Shown piece by piece: positions 31,816 through 40,186 of a DNA stretch of 64,000 nucleotides. Source of the DNA: Candidatus Pantoea floridensis (GTDB lineage: Bacteria > Pseudomonadota > Gammaproteobacteria > Enterobacterales > Enterobacteriaceae); contig NZ_OCMY01000001.1 in NCBI RefSeq assembly GCF_900215435.1, positions 3,844,001 to 3,908,000 of the forward strand, read 5' to 3'. A program made the position numbers and the translations under genes. Under the pieces are notes generated by a model that was given only the letters and a program-made list of their open reading frames with translations, searched no databases and was not told the origin of the DNA. Position 1 is the first letter of the stretch; each line of letters starts with the position of its first letter.

Positions 31816-31920
31816 TTCTGCGCGAAGGCTGCATGCGCGGCTTTCGCTTCTTCCTGGGTGGCAAAATCTGCAAGCAGCTTGGCATCGTGCGTGATTAGTG
31901 CCACGCTTGCTGGATATTGT
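31782..31920 (-). other. Coding-like minus-strand segment without a start
   Basis: Between yebE and ptrB, about 45 minus-strand codons ending in TGA read as a plausible protein tail ([15 protein letters not shown], then TQEEAKAAHAAF), in codons similar to the neighbours. I find no ATG or ribosome site outside ptrB, so it is either the end of a broken gene or chance. Confidence 0.25.
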
Positions 31921-31940
31921 CCTTCAGGGAGAAGAGTTTT

Positions 31941-34004
31941 ATGAAGCAGCCATACGCGAAAAAAATCCCTCACGTAATGAATCTGCATGGCGACACGCGT
32001 ACCGATAATTATCATTGGTTGCGCGATGACGAACGCGAAAATCCGGACGTGCTGGCTCACCTGCATGCTGAAAATGATTACGGACGGGCGATGATGGCGT
32101 CGCAGAGTCCATTACAAGATCGGGTATTGAAAGAGATCGTTGATCGCATTCCGCCGCAGGATCACTCAGTACCCTATGTGAAAAATGGTTATCGCTATCA
32201 AAGCCGTTATGAAGTCGGCAACGAATATCCGGCCTATTTCCGTCAGCCGATTGAGGCGCCCGCTGATGAGCCGTGGCAGCTGCTGCTTGATGGCAACCAG
32301 CGTGCCGCCCACAGCGATTTCTACACCATGGGCGCGCTGGCCATCACGCCGGACAATCAAGTGATGGCATTGGCAGAAGATTTCCTTTCACGACGCCAAT
32401 ACGGCATTCGTTTTCGCAATCTTGCCAGCGGTAGCTGGTATCCGGAAGTGCTGAACAACGCGTCATCCAGCGTTGCCTGGGCCAATGATTCCCGCACGCT
32501 CTATTACGTGCGCAAACATCCTAAAACGCTGCTGGCCTATCAGGTATGGCGCCACGAGCTGGGACACCCGCAGTCTGACGATCAACTGGTGTATGAGGAG
32601 AAGGACGATACCTTCCATCTCAGCGTGCACAAAACCACCTCGGAACATTTCATCCTGATTGCTCTGTACAGCACCACAACCAGTGAGATTCTGCTGATCG
32701 ACGCGGAATATCCAGATGCGCAGCCGCAGACGTTCTGTCCGCGTCGACGCGACCACGAATACAGCATCGATCACTACAACCACCAGTTTTATATCCGTTC
32801 AAATCGCGACGGCAAAAACTTCGGTCTTTATCGCAGCGCCTGGCTGGCGGAAGCACGCTGGCAATCGTTAATTCCCGCGCGGGACCACGTGGTGTTGGAA
32901 GATTTCCAGTTATTCCGCCATTGGCTGGTCGTGGAAGAGCGGCAGCACGGCGTTAACACCTTGCGCCAGATCAACTGGGAAAGCGGGGAGAGCTTTGGGA
33001 TCGCTTTTGACGATCCAGCCTATGTTACCTGGCTTGCCTATAACCCTTCCCCGGAAAGTGACACGCTGCGCTACGGCTATTCCTCGATGACGATGCCGAC
33101 CACACTTTTTGAGCTCAATATGGAAACGGGCGATCGCCGCGTGCTGAAGAGGACGCCGGTGCCGGGCTTCAAATCTGAGGATTATAAAAGCGAACATTTG
33201 TGGATTACGGTACGCGATGGTACGGAAGTTCCGGTTTCACTGGTCTATCACCGTAAATATTTTCAGCGTGGCAACAATCCGCTGCTGGTTTACGGTTACG
33301 GTGCCTATGGCAGCAGTATGGATGCCAGTTTTGGCACCAGCCGTATTAGCCTGCTGGAGCGCGGCTTCGTTTACGCCATCATTCATGTGCGCGGCGGCGG
33401 TGAACTCGGTCAACAGTGGTATGACGGCGGCCGGCTGAAGAACAAGCTGAACAGCTTCACCGATTTCATTGATGTTACCGAAGCGCTGGTGGCGAAAGGC
33501 TATGGTAATCCACAGCGGCTCTATGCGATGGGCGGCAGCGCAGGTGGATTATTGATGGGCGGGGTAGTGAACATGGCACCCGATCTGTTCCATGGCGTGG
33601 TCGCGCAGGTGCCGTTTGTGGATGTGGTCACCACAATGCTTGATCCTTCGATTCCCCTCACCACCGGTGAATACGACGAGTGGGGCAATCCCGAGCAGGC
33701 AGAATTTTACCATTACATCCTTCAATACAGCCCGTATGACAATATTGAGGCTAAAGCCTATCCGCATCTGCTGGTTACCACCGGCCTGCACGATTCGCAG
33801 GTACAGTATTGGGAACCCGCCAAGTGGGTAGCGAAGATGCGTGAGCTTAAAACCAATGACTCACTGCTGCTGCTGTGTACCGAGATGGATTCGGGTCACG
33901 GCGGGAAATCGGGCCGTTTCAAAGCTTATGAGGGTGTGGCGCAGGAATTTACTTTCCTGATTGGCCTGGCACAGGGTAGCTTGCCAGACCGCGCCGATTA
34001 CTGA
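31941..34004 (+). CDS. ptrB: Oligopeptidase B
   Basis: A cytoplasmic serine peptidase of the prolyl-oligopeptidase family (687 residues) that cuts short peptides after Arg or Lys. A beta-propeller (about 70-410) is followed by an alpha/beta-hydrolase domain with the nucleophile in [12 protein letters not shown] near 535, Asp in [13 protein letters not shown] and His in [11 protein letters not shown]. The ATG at 31941 has an AGGGAG site and gives the conserved start ([13 protein letters not shown]). Confidence 0.96.
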   Translation: MKQPYAKKIPHVMNLHGDTRTDNYHWLRDDERENPDVLAHLHAENDYGRAMMASQSPLQDRVLKEIVDRIPPQDHSVPYVKNGYRYQSRYEVGNEYPAYFRQPIEAPADEPWQLLLDGNQRAAHSDFYTMGALAITPDNQVMALAEDFLSRRQYGIRFRNLASGSWYPEVLNNASSSVAWANDSRTLYYVRKHPKTLLAYQVWRHELGHPQSDDQLVYEEKDDTFHLSVHKTTSEHFILIALYSTTTSEILLIDAEYPDAQPQTFCPRRRDHEYSIDHYNHQFYIRSNRDGKNFGLYRSAWLAEARWQSLIPARDHVVLEDFQLFRHWLVVEERQHGVNTLRQINWESGESFGIAFDDPAYVTWLAYNPSPESDTLRYGYSSMTMPTTLFELNMETGDRRVLKRTPVPGFKSEDYKSEHLWITVRDGTEVPVSLVYHRKYFQRGNNPLLVYGYGAYGSSMDASFGTSRISLLERGFVYAIIHVRGGGELGQQWYDGGRLKNKLNSFTDFIDVTEALVAKGYGNPQRLYAMGGSAGGLLMGGVVNMAPDLFHGVVAQVPFVDVVTTMLDPSIPLTTGEYDEWGNPEQAEFYHYILQYSPYDNIEAKAYPHLLVTTGLHDSQVQYWEPAKWVAKMRELKTNDSLLLLCTEMDSGHGGKSGRFKAYEGVAQEFTFLIGLAQGSLPDRADY

Positions 34005-34666
34005 TCGCTTTTCACGTACTTGCGCAGCGCCTGCCGTAATGGTGGGCGCAAATCGCGTACATTTTCCAGCACCCAGCGCAGATAGCCCGGATCTTTGCGC
34101 GCGATGCTGCCGATACTCTGCCCGCGATATTTCCCGAACGGGAACACATCACCACTTACGGCTGCCGGCTGGCACAAGTTCGCCATCTGCTCGGCATTCC
34201 AGCCAGACGTTTCCATAATGCGGATCAGTAGCGCGGCGGTGACGTAGCAGTCATACAACGCGCGGTGCGCATGCAGATCGGCGGGTGGCGTCACGTCAAG
34301 CTTCAGGCTATGACGCAATGCCTGATTACCGTATTTTATCCCCGGCCACAGCTGACGTGCCAGCGTCATGGTGCAGATCCATTCGCCTGGCATGGTTGGC
34401 AGCATGCGGCGATCAAAACTGGCATTGTGCGCCACGTAATGTGCAGCGCCGTGATAGCGGCCAATCGCTTCTTCAATGGTAGGCTTGCCAACCACCATCG
34501 CTTCAGTGATGCGATGCACCGCCATGGCCTGGCGACCGATCGGGCGATCCGGACAGATCAAATCACTCATTGGATTAACGATTTGGCCGTTAATGACATC
34601 AACCGATGCCACTTCAACCACGCCACCCTGTAAGCCACAGGTTTCGGTATCAATAACACGTAACAT
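33998..34666 (-). CDS. exoX: Exodeoxyribonuclease X
   Basis: A 222-residue DEDDh 3'-5' DNA exonuclease used in mismatch and UV repair. Exo I is [13 protein letters not shown] at the start, Exo [14 protein letters not shown] near 98, and Exo [13 protein letters not shown] near 147. It overlaps the convergent ptrB by 7 bp. Confidence 0.94.
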   Translation of the reverse strand: MLRVIDTETCGLQGGVVEVASVDVINGQIVNPMSDLICPDRPIGRQAMAVHRITEAMVVGKPTIEEAIGRYHGAAHYVAHNASFDRRMLPTMPGEWICTMTLARQLWPGIKYGNQALRHSLKLDVTPPADLHAHRALYDCYVTAALLIRIMETSGWNAEQMANLCQPAAVSGDVFPFGKYRGQSIGSIARKDPGYLRWVLENVRDLRPPLRQALRKYVKSDQ

Positions 34667-34669
34667 AGA

Positions 34670-34900
34670 TTACTTCTGCTTAGGTTCGTAGGGCAGGCGT
34701 GACAAGCTGAGCGAGGCCTGGCGATAGTGCATTAGACGTTGACGAAACCATTCACGCAGCGCTTCGGGTTGTTCGCGCTCCACCATTTCGGCAACCACCG
34801 GCATATTGTAGCGCTCTTTAAAGGCGACGCCTGCGGCAGCCAGATCGACATTCACTTTATCTTTGTCTTCCTGCGAGAGCAGGGCAAGGTTTTGGCTCAT
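34670..34900 (-). CDS. holE: DNA polymerase III theta subunit HolE
   Basis: A 76-residue protein matching E. coli HolE (76 residues) with [19 protein letters not shown] and [11 protein letters not shown]. Theta binds and steadies the proofreading subunit epsilon in the replicase core. The ATG at 34900 follows a GGAG site. It lies 3 bp upstream of the exonuclease gene exoX and may be cotranscribed with it. Confidence 0.95.
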   Translation of the reverse strand: MSQNLALLSQEDKDKVNVDLAAAGVAFKERYNMPVVAEMVEREQPEALREWFRQRLMHYRQASLSLSRLPYEPKQK

Positions 34901-35053
34901 GTATTTCTCCTGATAAACAGGGGCAAAAGTAATGGTTTCGCCGCGCTGGATCAAGGAGATTGGATCGCACCGCAAGTCTCGACACCTGCAGATCGGCGGC
35001 GTATCCTGCTGCCACGTTTGCGGTGTGTTGCCGCATTTAAAAGGGAAGAAGTG

Positions 35054-35431
35054 ATGAAGAAAACCGCGTTAAGCCGTGTTATGGCGCTGTTGCTGGCGTC
35101 ATCAACGCTCACCATTAGTCAGTTTGCGCTGGCTCATGCTCATCTTAAAACCCCGGTCCCGGCGGATAAAGCCGTGGTTAATAGCTCCCCACAGAATCTG
35201 ACGCTGACCTTTACCGAAGATGTTGAAGTGGCCTTTAGCGGCGTGGAAGTGCTTAACGCGCAGCATCAGCCGGTTGCAGTGGAAAAAGCCAAACTCAATG
35301 GTAAGCAGCATGATCAGCTGATTGTACCGATCGCCCAACCGCTGCCATCAGGTAGCTATCAGGTTAACTGGCATGTGCTGTCTGTCGATGGCCATAAAAC
35401 CAAAGGCAGCTATAGCTTCAGCGTGAAGTAA
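35054..35431 (+). CDS. yobA: CopC-family periplasmic copper-binding protein
   Basis: 125 residues with a Sec signal peptide ([22 protein letters not shown], cleaved after AHA). The mature N-terminus [11 protein letters not shown] supplies the amino-terminal His typical of CopC copper sites, and a second His is in [15 protein letters not shown]. It is coupled to yebZ with a 3-bp gap, forming a CopC-CopD copper module. Confidence 0.92.
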   Translation: MKKTALSRVMALLLASSTLTISQFALAHAHLKTPVPADKAVVNSSPQNLTLTFTEDVEVAFSGVEVLNAQHQPVAVEKAKLNGKQHDQLIVPIAQPLPSGSYQVNWHVLSVDGHKTKGSYSFSVK

Positions 35432-35434
35432 TTG

Positions 35435-36316
35435 ATGAGTTTGACCACGCTGTGGATAAGCTTGCGGGCGCTGCATTTTATGGCGCTCTTGTTGCTTGCC
35501 GGCAGCGCGTTTTATACCGCTCTGCTGGCACCGCTACGCTATCGCTCTTTGCTGGCGCAGCATTTAGGGTTGATATTAGCGAGCAGTGCGGTACTGAGTT
35601 TGCTTAGCAGCGTGCTGATGCTGGCGACGCAAACCGGCTTGATGAGCGGTGATTGGCGTAACATCAGCGATCCTGACACATGGCAAGCAGTGCTACAAAC
35701 GCGCTTTGGCGTGGTTTGGCGTTGGGAAATTGGCTTCGCACTGCTCAGCGCACTGTCATTACTGCTAAAAGGCACGCTTCGCCAGAAGATGCTATTGCTC
35801 AGTAGCCTATTGCAGCTTATCGCTTTAGCCGGTGTGGGCCATGCGGCAATGCGCGATAGTTGGACTGGTGTGCTACAGCAGGCTAACCACGCGCTGCATC
35901 TGATTGCCGCCGCATTCTGGGCTGGGGGTTTAGTGCCTTTGTTGCTGCTGATGCGAGACGCTCGGCACACTGCATTTCGCCGCGATGCAATCCGCTGCAT
36001 GATGCGTTTTTCGCGCTACGGGCACCTTGCGGTGGCGCTGGCGCTGCTCACCGGCATTATGAATAGTTTGTTGATTGCAGGTTCACCGCTGAATTGGCAA
36101 GCCACGCTATGGAGCAAGCTATTGATAGTGAAAGTCTTGCTGGTGATGCTGATGGTTTTGATCGCGCTGGTTAACCGTTATCTTTTGGTTCCGCGTTTTC
36201 GCCTCGCAACCAGTGATGCATCACCGCTGTTTATCCGCCTGACGCAGCTTGAACTGCTGCTGGCAATGGGCGTTATCGGGTTAGTGAGCGTGTTCGCCAC
36301 GCTGTCACCGGCCTGA
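35435..36316 (+). CDS. yebZ: CopD-family copper resistance membrane protein
   Basis: A 293-residue inner-membrane protein with about eight helices, matching CopD/YebZ. Membrane His residues occur in RALHFMALLLLAGSAF and ANHALHLIAAAFWAGGLVPL. It probably passes copper from YobA into the cell. The ATG at 35435 directly follows the yobA stop. Confidence 0.9.
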   Translation: MSLTTLWISLRALHFMALLLLAGSAFYTALLAPLRYRSLLAQHLGLILASSAVLSLLSSVLMLATQTGLMSGDWRNISDPDTWQAVLQTRFGVVWRWEIGFALLSALSLLLKGTLRQKMLLLSSLLQLIALAGVGHAAMRDSWTGVLQQANHALHLIAAAFWAGGLVPLLLLMRDARHTAFRRDAIRCMMRFSRYGHLAVALALLTGIMNSLLIAGSPLNWQATLWSKLLIVKVLLVMLMVLIALVNRYLLVPRFRLATSDASPLFIRLTQLELLLAMGVIGLVSVFATLSPA

Positions 36317-36352
36317 ATGTGTAATTAAAGAAGATGAAACGAGGTTGATATT

Positions 36353-36697
36353 TTGCTGAAGAAATTGATTCCAGCTGGCGTATTGATGGCGCTGTGTGGC
36401 CAGGCGATGGCTGCACAGATTATTACCGTCAGCCGCTTTGAGATTGGTAAAGATAAATGGCCGTTTACCCGCGAAGAAGTGATGCTCACGTGTGAAAAAG
36501 ATGGTGCACTATTCGCTATTAACCCCAGCACGCTACTGCAGTATCCGCTTAACGATATTGCCTATGCGCGCAAAACTGCTGGACAAGGTACGCTGCAATC
36601 CATTGATACCATTGTTGCTGACGATAAAGCGCACCCGGGGCAGAAAATGAGCCTGCAGCCGATTGTCGATCGTGCTCAGCAGCTGTGCGGTAAGTAA
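36353..36697 (+). CDS. yebY: DUF2511 periplasmic protein YebY
   Basis: 114 residues with a signal peptide ([18 protein letters not shown]). The mature part has one cysteine pair (CEKDGA and QLCGK), as expected for YebY. It follows yobA-yebZ and probably belongs to the same copper-linked operon. The start is a TTG with GAGG about 8 bases upstream. Confidence 0.85.
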   Translation: MLKKLIPAGVLMALCGQAMAAQIITVSRFEIGKDKWPFTREEVMLTCEKDGALFAINPSTLLQYPLNDIAYARKTAGQGTLQSIDTIVADDKAHPGQKMSLQPIVDRAQQLCGK

Positions 36698-36839
36698 TCC
36701 TTTCTTTATCAGGCGTAGCGCACAGTTTTGTCGCTGCGCTTGTTCTCCCGTTCTGTCAGCACGATCACAGAGTTGACAGCTTTCCTTACCAATCGTGACG
36801 ATTGGCTGGAAATTAATCACTCGTGGTCTACCTTTAAAT

Positions 36840-36940
36840 GGCAAGGCGTCCTCGCCTGCAAAAATGCCAACTTTTAGCGCACGGCTCTCAAAGAGCCATT
36901 TCCCTGGACCGAATATAGGAATCGTATTCGGTCTTTTTTT
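36840..36940 (+). ncRNA. sdsR: SdsR (RyeB) small RNA
   Basis: About 100 nt closely match enterobacterial SdsR: GCAAGGCG start, then AATGCCAACTTTTAGCGCAC, GGCTCTC...AAGAGCCATTTCCCT, and a terminator GACCGAATA / TATTCGGTC plus seven T. The place after yebY is conserved. SdsR is a sigma-S-dependent, Hfq-bound regulator; a CTACCTT sequence just upstream can be its -10. The antisense RNA RyeA/SraC would be read from the other strand, but I see no independent evidence for it. Confidence 0.9.
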
Positions 36941-36950
36941 GTTTAGTACT
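36905..36950. other. Probable attL of the P2-like prophage
   Basis: Host sequence stays collinear through the sdsR terminator, and the integrase gene begins about 70 bp further on. The crossover therefore lies in or just after the terminator hairpin, which would restore the sRNA's 3' end on integration. The exact core cannot be set without the right end. Confidence 0.5.
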
Positions 36951-37009
36951 TGGCATCAATGACTTATCGTAAAATCAATGAGTTAAATCCCATCCTGTTG
37001 CCTTCTGTT

Positions 37010-38074
37010 CTACTCTGCTGGAACTTCTGCCGCCACTTTACCGCCATTATTCTTAGCCATTAACGCCAATGGATTACAACGAATTGCATCTTCCAAATGA
37101 TCCGGTGCGAAGTGGGCATAACGCATGGTTACCCTGATATCTGAGTGTCCCAGGATGCGCTGCAGCACGATGATGTTTCCCCCGGCCATCATAAAGTGAC
37201 TGGCGAAGCTGTGTCGTAGGACGTGACTCATTTGCCCCTCAGGCAATTCGATCCCTGCCAGACGAATGACGAGGTAAAACTGGCGATAGCACTCTTTAAA
37301 ATAACGGTCTTTCCTTTCCTTCAATTCTTTATACAGTTCATCGCTGATCGGCACAGAGCGATTCTTTTTCCCTTTGGTATTGATGAAGGTGAGTTTATTT
37401 GGGGAAAGTTGGGTCGCCTTTAATGATGCAGCTTCACTCCAGCGGCATCCAGTTGATAGGCAGATTTTAATTATGAGTGTCAGGTCATCATTACCGTGAA
37501 TTTTACAGGCGGCAAAAAGTTTTTGTATTTGCTCGCCGGTCAGCCAAGCCATTTCTTTTTCTGGCTGGTCAAATTCACGAATGTTTTTGAGCGGGTTGGG
37601 GTAAGAGATTTCACCGAGCCGCTCCAGTTCGTTAAACAATGCGCGCAGGAATGCATGCTCACAGTTAACAGTGCCAGGAGAAACTTTTAATGATTTCAAG
37701 CTAGTCTTATAACCGTTCTGAATTTTGCCTTCCAACCGGTCATCACGATAGTGTGCCCAATCCTTTGCTGTTATCTCGGATGCAACAGGATTTCCCATTC
37801 CATTGCTGATGATATAGAGCTTTGCCAGGCGGCCTTTGTTATCGCTTAGGGCGCGTCCATGCAATTTGTACCACAGCTCAACCAGCTCGTTTAATCTGCG
37901 CTTATCCTCTTTTTCTGCCAGCCACGGCTTTGCTTTCATCTCATCGAGGGTGTATTGCTCGAAGGCGATCGCTTCGGCGCGGGTTTTGAATTGGCGCCTG
38001 ACGCGCTTGCCTTCTCGCCCGTTAAGATAGCACTCGCACAACCATTTTCCGGTACTCAACTTTCTGATTGCCAT
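37010..38074 (-). CDS. int: P2-type tyrosine integrase
   Basis: A 354-residue tyrosine recombinase close to P2/186 Int. The N-terminal arm-binding region starts MAIRKLSTGKW (chosen over an ATG two codons upstream); catalytic residues are Arg in STGCRWSEA near 210, HxLRH in MSHVLRHSFASHF near 285 and the nucleophilic Tyr in TMRYAHFAPDH near 317. It joins attP and attB with host IHF. It sits next to ogr and D instead of the repressor. A LexA-like box lies upstream. Confidence 0.95.
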   Translation of the reverse strand: MAIRKLSTGKWLCECYLNGREGKRVRRQFKTRAEAIAFEQYTLDEMKAKPWLAEKEDKRRLNELVELWYKLHGRALSDNKGRLAKLYIISNGMGNPVASEITAKDWAHYRDDRLEGKIQNGYKTSLKSLKVSPGTVNCEHAFLRALFNELERLGEISYPNPLKNIREFDQPEKEMAWLTGEQIQKLFAACKIHGNDDLTLIIKICLSTGCRWSEAASLKATQLSPNKLTFINTKGKKNRSVPISDELYKELKERKDRYFKECYRQFYLVIRLAGIELPEGQMSHVLRHSFASHFMMAGGNIIVLQRILGHSDIRVTMRYAHFAPDHLEDAIRCNPLALMAKNNGGKVAAEVPAE

Positions 38075-38109
38075 GACCAAGCTCCATTACAAAAAATGGC
38101 GCTAAATTA

Positions 38110-38125
38110 CTGTATATAAAAACAG
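38110..38125. promoter_or_regulatory. LexA box upstream of int
   Basis: CTGTATATAAAAACAG matches the CTGT-N8-ACAG LexA consensus with an AT-rich core and flanking TA, 36 bp before the int start. Confidence 0.75.
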
Positions 38126-38157
38126 TATTCAATGTTTGTTTATCAGAAAGTAAACAT

Positions 38158-38181
38158 GAAAAAGCCCGCGTAAGCGGGCTA
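38158..38181 (-). terminator. Terminator of the late tail operon
   Basis: AGCCCGC-gtaa-GCGGGCT followed on the minus strand by TTTTTC, just after ogr. Confidence 0.8.
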
Positions 38182-38183
38182 AA

Positions 38184-38402
38184 TTAGTGGAGTAGCGACG
38201 GTTGATGTTGTTGATTAGAGTAGAGCGGAACTTTGTTTACCTGGCCGGGCGAAACAATGATTCCTGCAACTGACTCAAGGGTTTTGAAGGTGCAGCTGCA
38301 ATTAATATTCTGGCACTGGTGATAGCGTTCTTTCGTCTCTTTAGAGATGTAACGGCTGCTCTTGGCGTGAGCCGCCGTTTGGCATAACGGGCAATGCATC
38401 AT
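38184..38402 (-). CDS. ogr: Ogr/Delta late-gene transcription activator
   Basis: A 72-residue zinc-finger protein, the length of P2 Ogr. MMHCPLCQTAAHAKSSRYI and YHQCQNINCSCTF give the four cysteine ligands (CPLC and CQNINC). Ogr contacts the RNA polymerase alpha subunit to switch on the late promoters. I chose the ATG at 38402 by comparison with P2. It is last in the D operon. Confidence 0.95.
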   Translation of the reverse strand: MMHCPLCQTAAHAKSSRYISKETKERYHQCQNINCSCTFKTLESVAGIIVSPGQVNKVPLYSNQQHQPSLLH

Positions 38403-38483
38403 GTTGAAATCCTTAGCAAGTAAAGCAGGGCGGTTGAGGCTAATTTTGAATAAGCAAATCCCGGTTTGCAAATTACAGCCTGA

Positions 38484-39659
38484 TTAGCCGCTTTCCGTTT
38501 CACCCTCTGACTCTGACTGATATTCAATGTCGGTGAGCAGCACCTCAAAATCGAGTTGAGTGGTATATCCGTTATTGCTCAGGCTATGTGTCACTTTACT
38601 AATGAGCCACGGCTGTGCATCGATCACCGATTTAAAGCCGCTCACTTTGACCGGTGTCTCGGGATAGAGATCAGCTCGCCCCATTGCCAGCGTAAGCGAA
38701 AATTCAGCGACGCCACGTTGTAGTTTTTCCCACTTAGCTTTAGCGGCGCGCATCGCCGTTGCTTTGCTGGAATAGACTGTCGTCAGCGTAAACACGTTGT
38801 CTTCGCTGCCTGCCAGATAATCACCTTCTTTCGCTTCCGGTGGCTTAACAACTTTTGTTTTCGATTTCTTTGCTGCGGGATGTTCAAGCGCGCGAAGCTG
38901 GCGCAGTTTCATTTTGCGCTGCAGCTTCACTTTCTTTGGCTTTGGGTCTTTGGTGTGAAGCCAGCTTGCCGATACGCCGCTATAAGCGCCACGGTCAGCG
39001 ATGCTGAAAGTATGCCGATCACCATCGTTACGTGTGATGGTCATCTGTGGGATGGGTTTGCCGCTAATGGTGACGCCATTACCCGGTCGGATAAATAACA
39101 GGCGACCGGCTTTTACTGCGGCCACCGCTCCATAGAGCGTGGCAAGGCGCGTCAGGAATTTGGCGTCGGTCTCTTGTGTCTGGTCAATATGCGCCACCGC
39201 AATCCCGGCAAAGCCATCGGCCAGCATGGGGTTAAGTTTATTGCGACCGGCAATCTGCGTGACAATATCGCCTAGGGTTGTTTCGTGGTAGGACACTTCA
39301 CGGCGGGAATTCAGTGAGCCGCGAAAATCAGCACTGCGGGCGCGAATCGTCATTGTGTCTGGCGCGCCGTGGTGCTCAACCTCATCAATGGTAAAACTCC
39401 CTTTACCGATCAGCGCCTGTCCTTTCCAGCCAAGAAACAGCGTTACCACAGCACCGCGTACCGGCATTGCCAGTTGACCGTCTGCGTCGTTCAATTCGAT
39501 GTCGAGCTGGTCAGCCTCAAAGCCGCGGTTATCTGTCAGTGTGAGCGATATCAGGCGATCCCGGATGTTCGTCGTTACATCCTTCGAATTAACCTTGAGC
39601 ATGAAGTCTGGGGTTAAATTCGCGCCCATCTGCACCGGCAGACCACTGATACCCGTCAT
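38484..39659 (-). CDS. D: P2 gpD-like baseplate hub protein
   Basis: 391 residues matching P2 gpD, the tail hub related to T4 gp27, with the typical VTTNIRDRLISLTLTDNRGFEADQLDIEL and LSNNGYTTQLDFEVL segments. A lysine-rich loop (KDPKPKKVKLQRKMKLRQ) is near the middle. It overlaps U by 4 bp. Confidence 0.94.
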   Translation of the reverse strand: MTGISGLPVQMGANLTPDFMLKVNSKDVTTNIRDRLISLTLTDNRGFEADQLDIELNDADGQLAMPVRGAVVTLFLGWKGQALIGKGSFTIDEVEHHGAPDTMTIRARSADFRGSLNSRREVSYHETTLGDIVTQIAGRNKLNPMLADGFAGIAVAHIDQTQETDAKFLTRLATLYGAVAAVKAGRLLFIRPGNGVTISGKPIPQMTITRNDGDRHTFSIADRGAYSGVSASWLHTKDPKPKKVKLQRKMKLRQLRALEHPAAKKSKTKVVKPPEAKEGDYLAGSEDNVFTLTTVYSSKATAMRAAKAKWEKLQRGVAEFSLTLAMGRADLYPETPVKVSGFKSVIDAQPWLISKVTHSLSNNGYTTQLDFEVLLTDIEYQSESEGETESG

Positions 39660-40183
39660 CCGACTAGCCCTCCAGCCTGTGAAATCAGACTGCCGGCCGC
39701 TGACTTAACGCTTCCGATAGCCGATGTTATCTGCCCTGGCAGATTGCCCACCCCGCTAATCAGTTCGTCAGCCTGCATTTTCAGATCACCAAACATTGAG
39801 GTGAGGGATTCATCCACGCGCAGAAGGCTAAGGGTGAACATGATTTTACTGGCGGCACCGTTGGGGAAAAATTCGCTATGCGTATTGGAAATGCTCTCAA
39901 TCACATACATGCCGTAAATCATGCCGCTGCCACCAATCAACGGCCACGCCATTCCCTGATCGGCAAGTACTCGGACGGTCATCAGCGATACAGCGCCGCC
40001 GGTGATTTCCGGGCGAAGCTCGCCCGAAAGCGTGATTTTCTCATCGCCCGGCCCAATGAACTGCGCCGCCGGTCGCTGACCAAATCGGCTGTTAGTCGGC
40101 CAGCGATAATCGATGTTCTGCTGCAACTCGCCATAAGGCAGCGTCTGTCGCATAAACGGCATCATGCCGTAGATCATCATCAT
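39656..40183 (-). CDS. U: P2 gpU-like tail terminator or junction protein
   Basis: 175 residues. The start MMMIYGMMPFMRQTLPYGELQQNIDYRW and YVIESISNTHSEFFPNG are typical of P2 gpU, needed for tail assembly. It lies between D and the tape measure as in P2, with ATGA overlap to D, and appears complete. Confidence 0.94.
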   Translation of the reverse strand: MMMIYGMMPFMRQTLPYGELQQNIDYRWPTNSRFGQRPAAQFIGPGDEKITLSGELRPEITGGAVSLMTVRVLADQGMAWPLIGGSGMIYGMYVIESISNTHSEFFPNGAASKIMFTLSLLRVDESLTSMFGDLKMQADELISGVGNLPGQITSAIGSVKSAAGSLISQAGGLVG

Positions 40184-40186
40184 CGC

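Noticed and set aside
34739..35053. Longer yobA frame from 34739
   Set aside because: It runs antisense through holE; the CopC signal peptide begins at 35054 with a good ribosome site.
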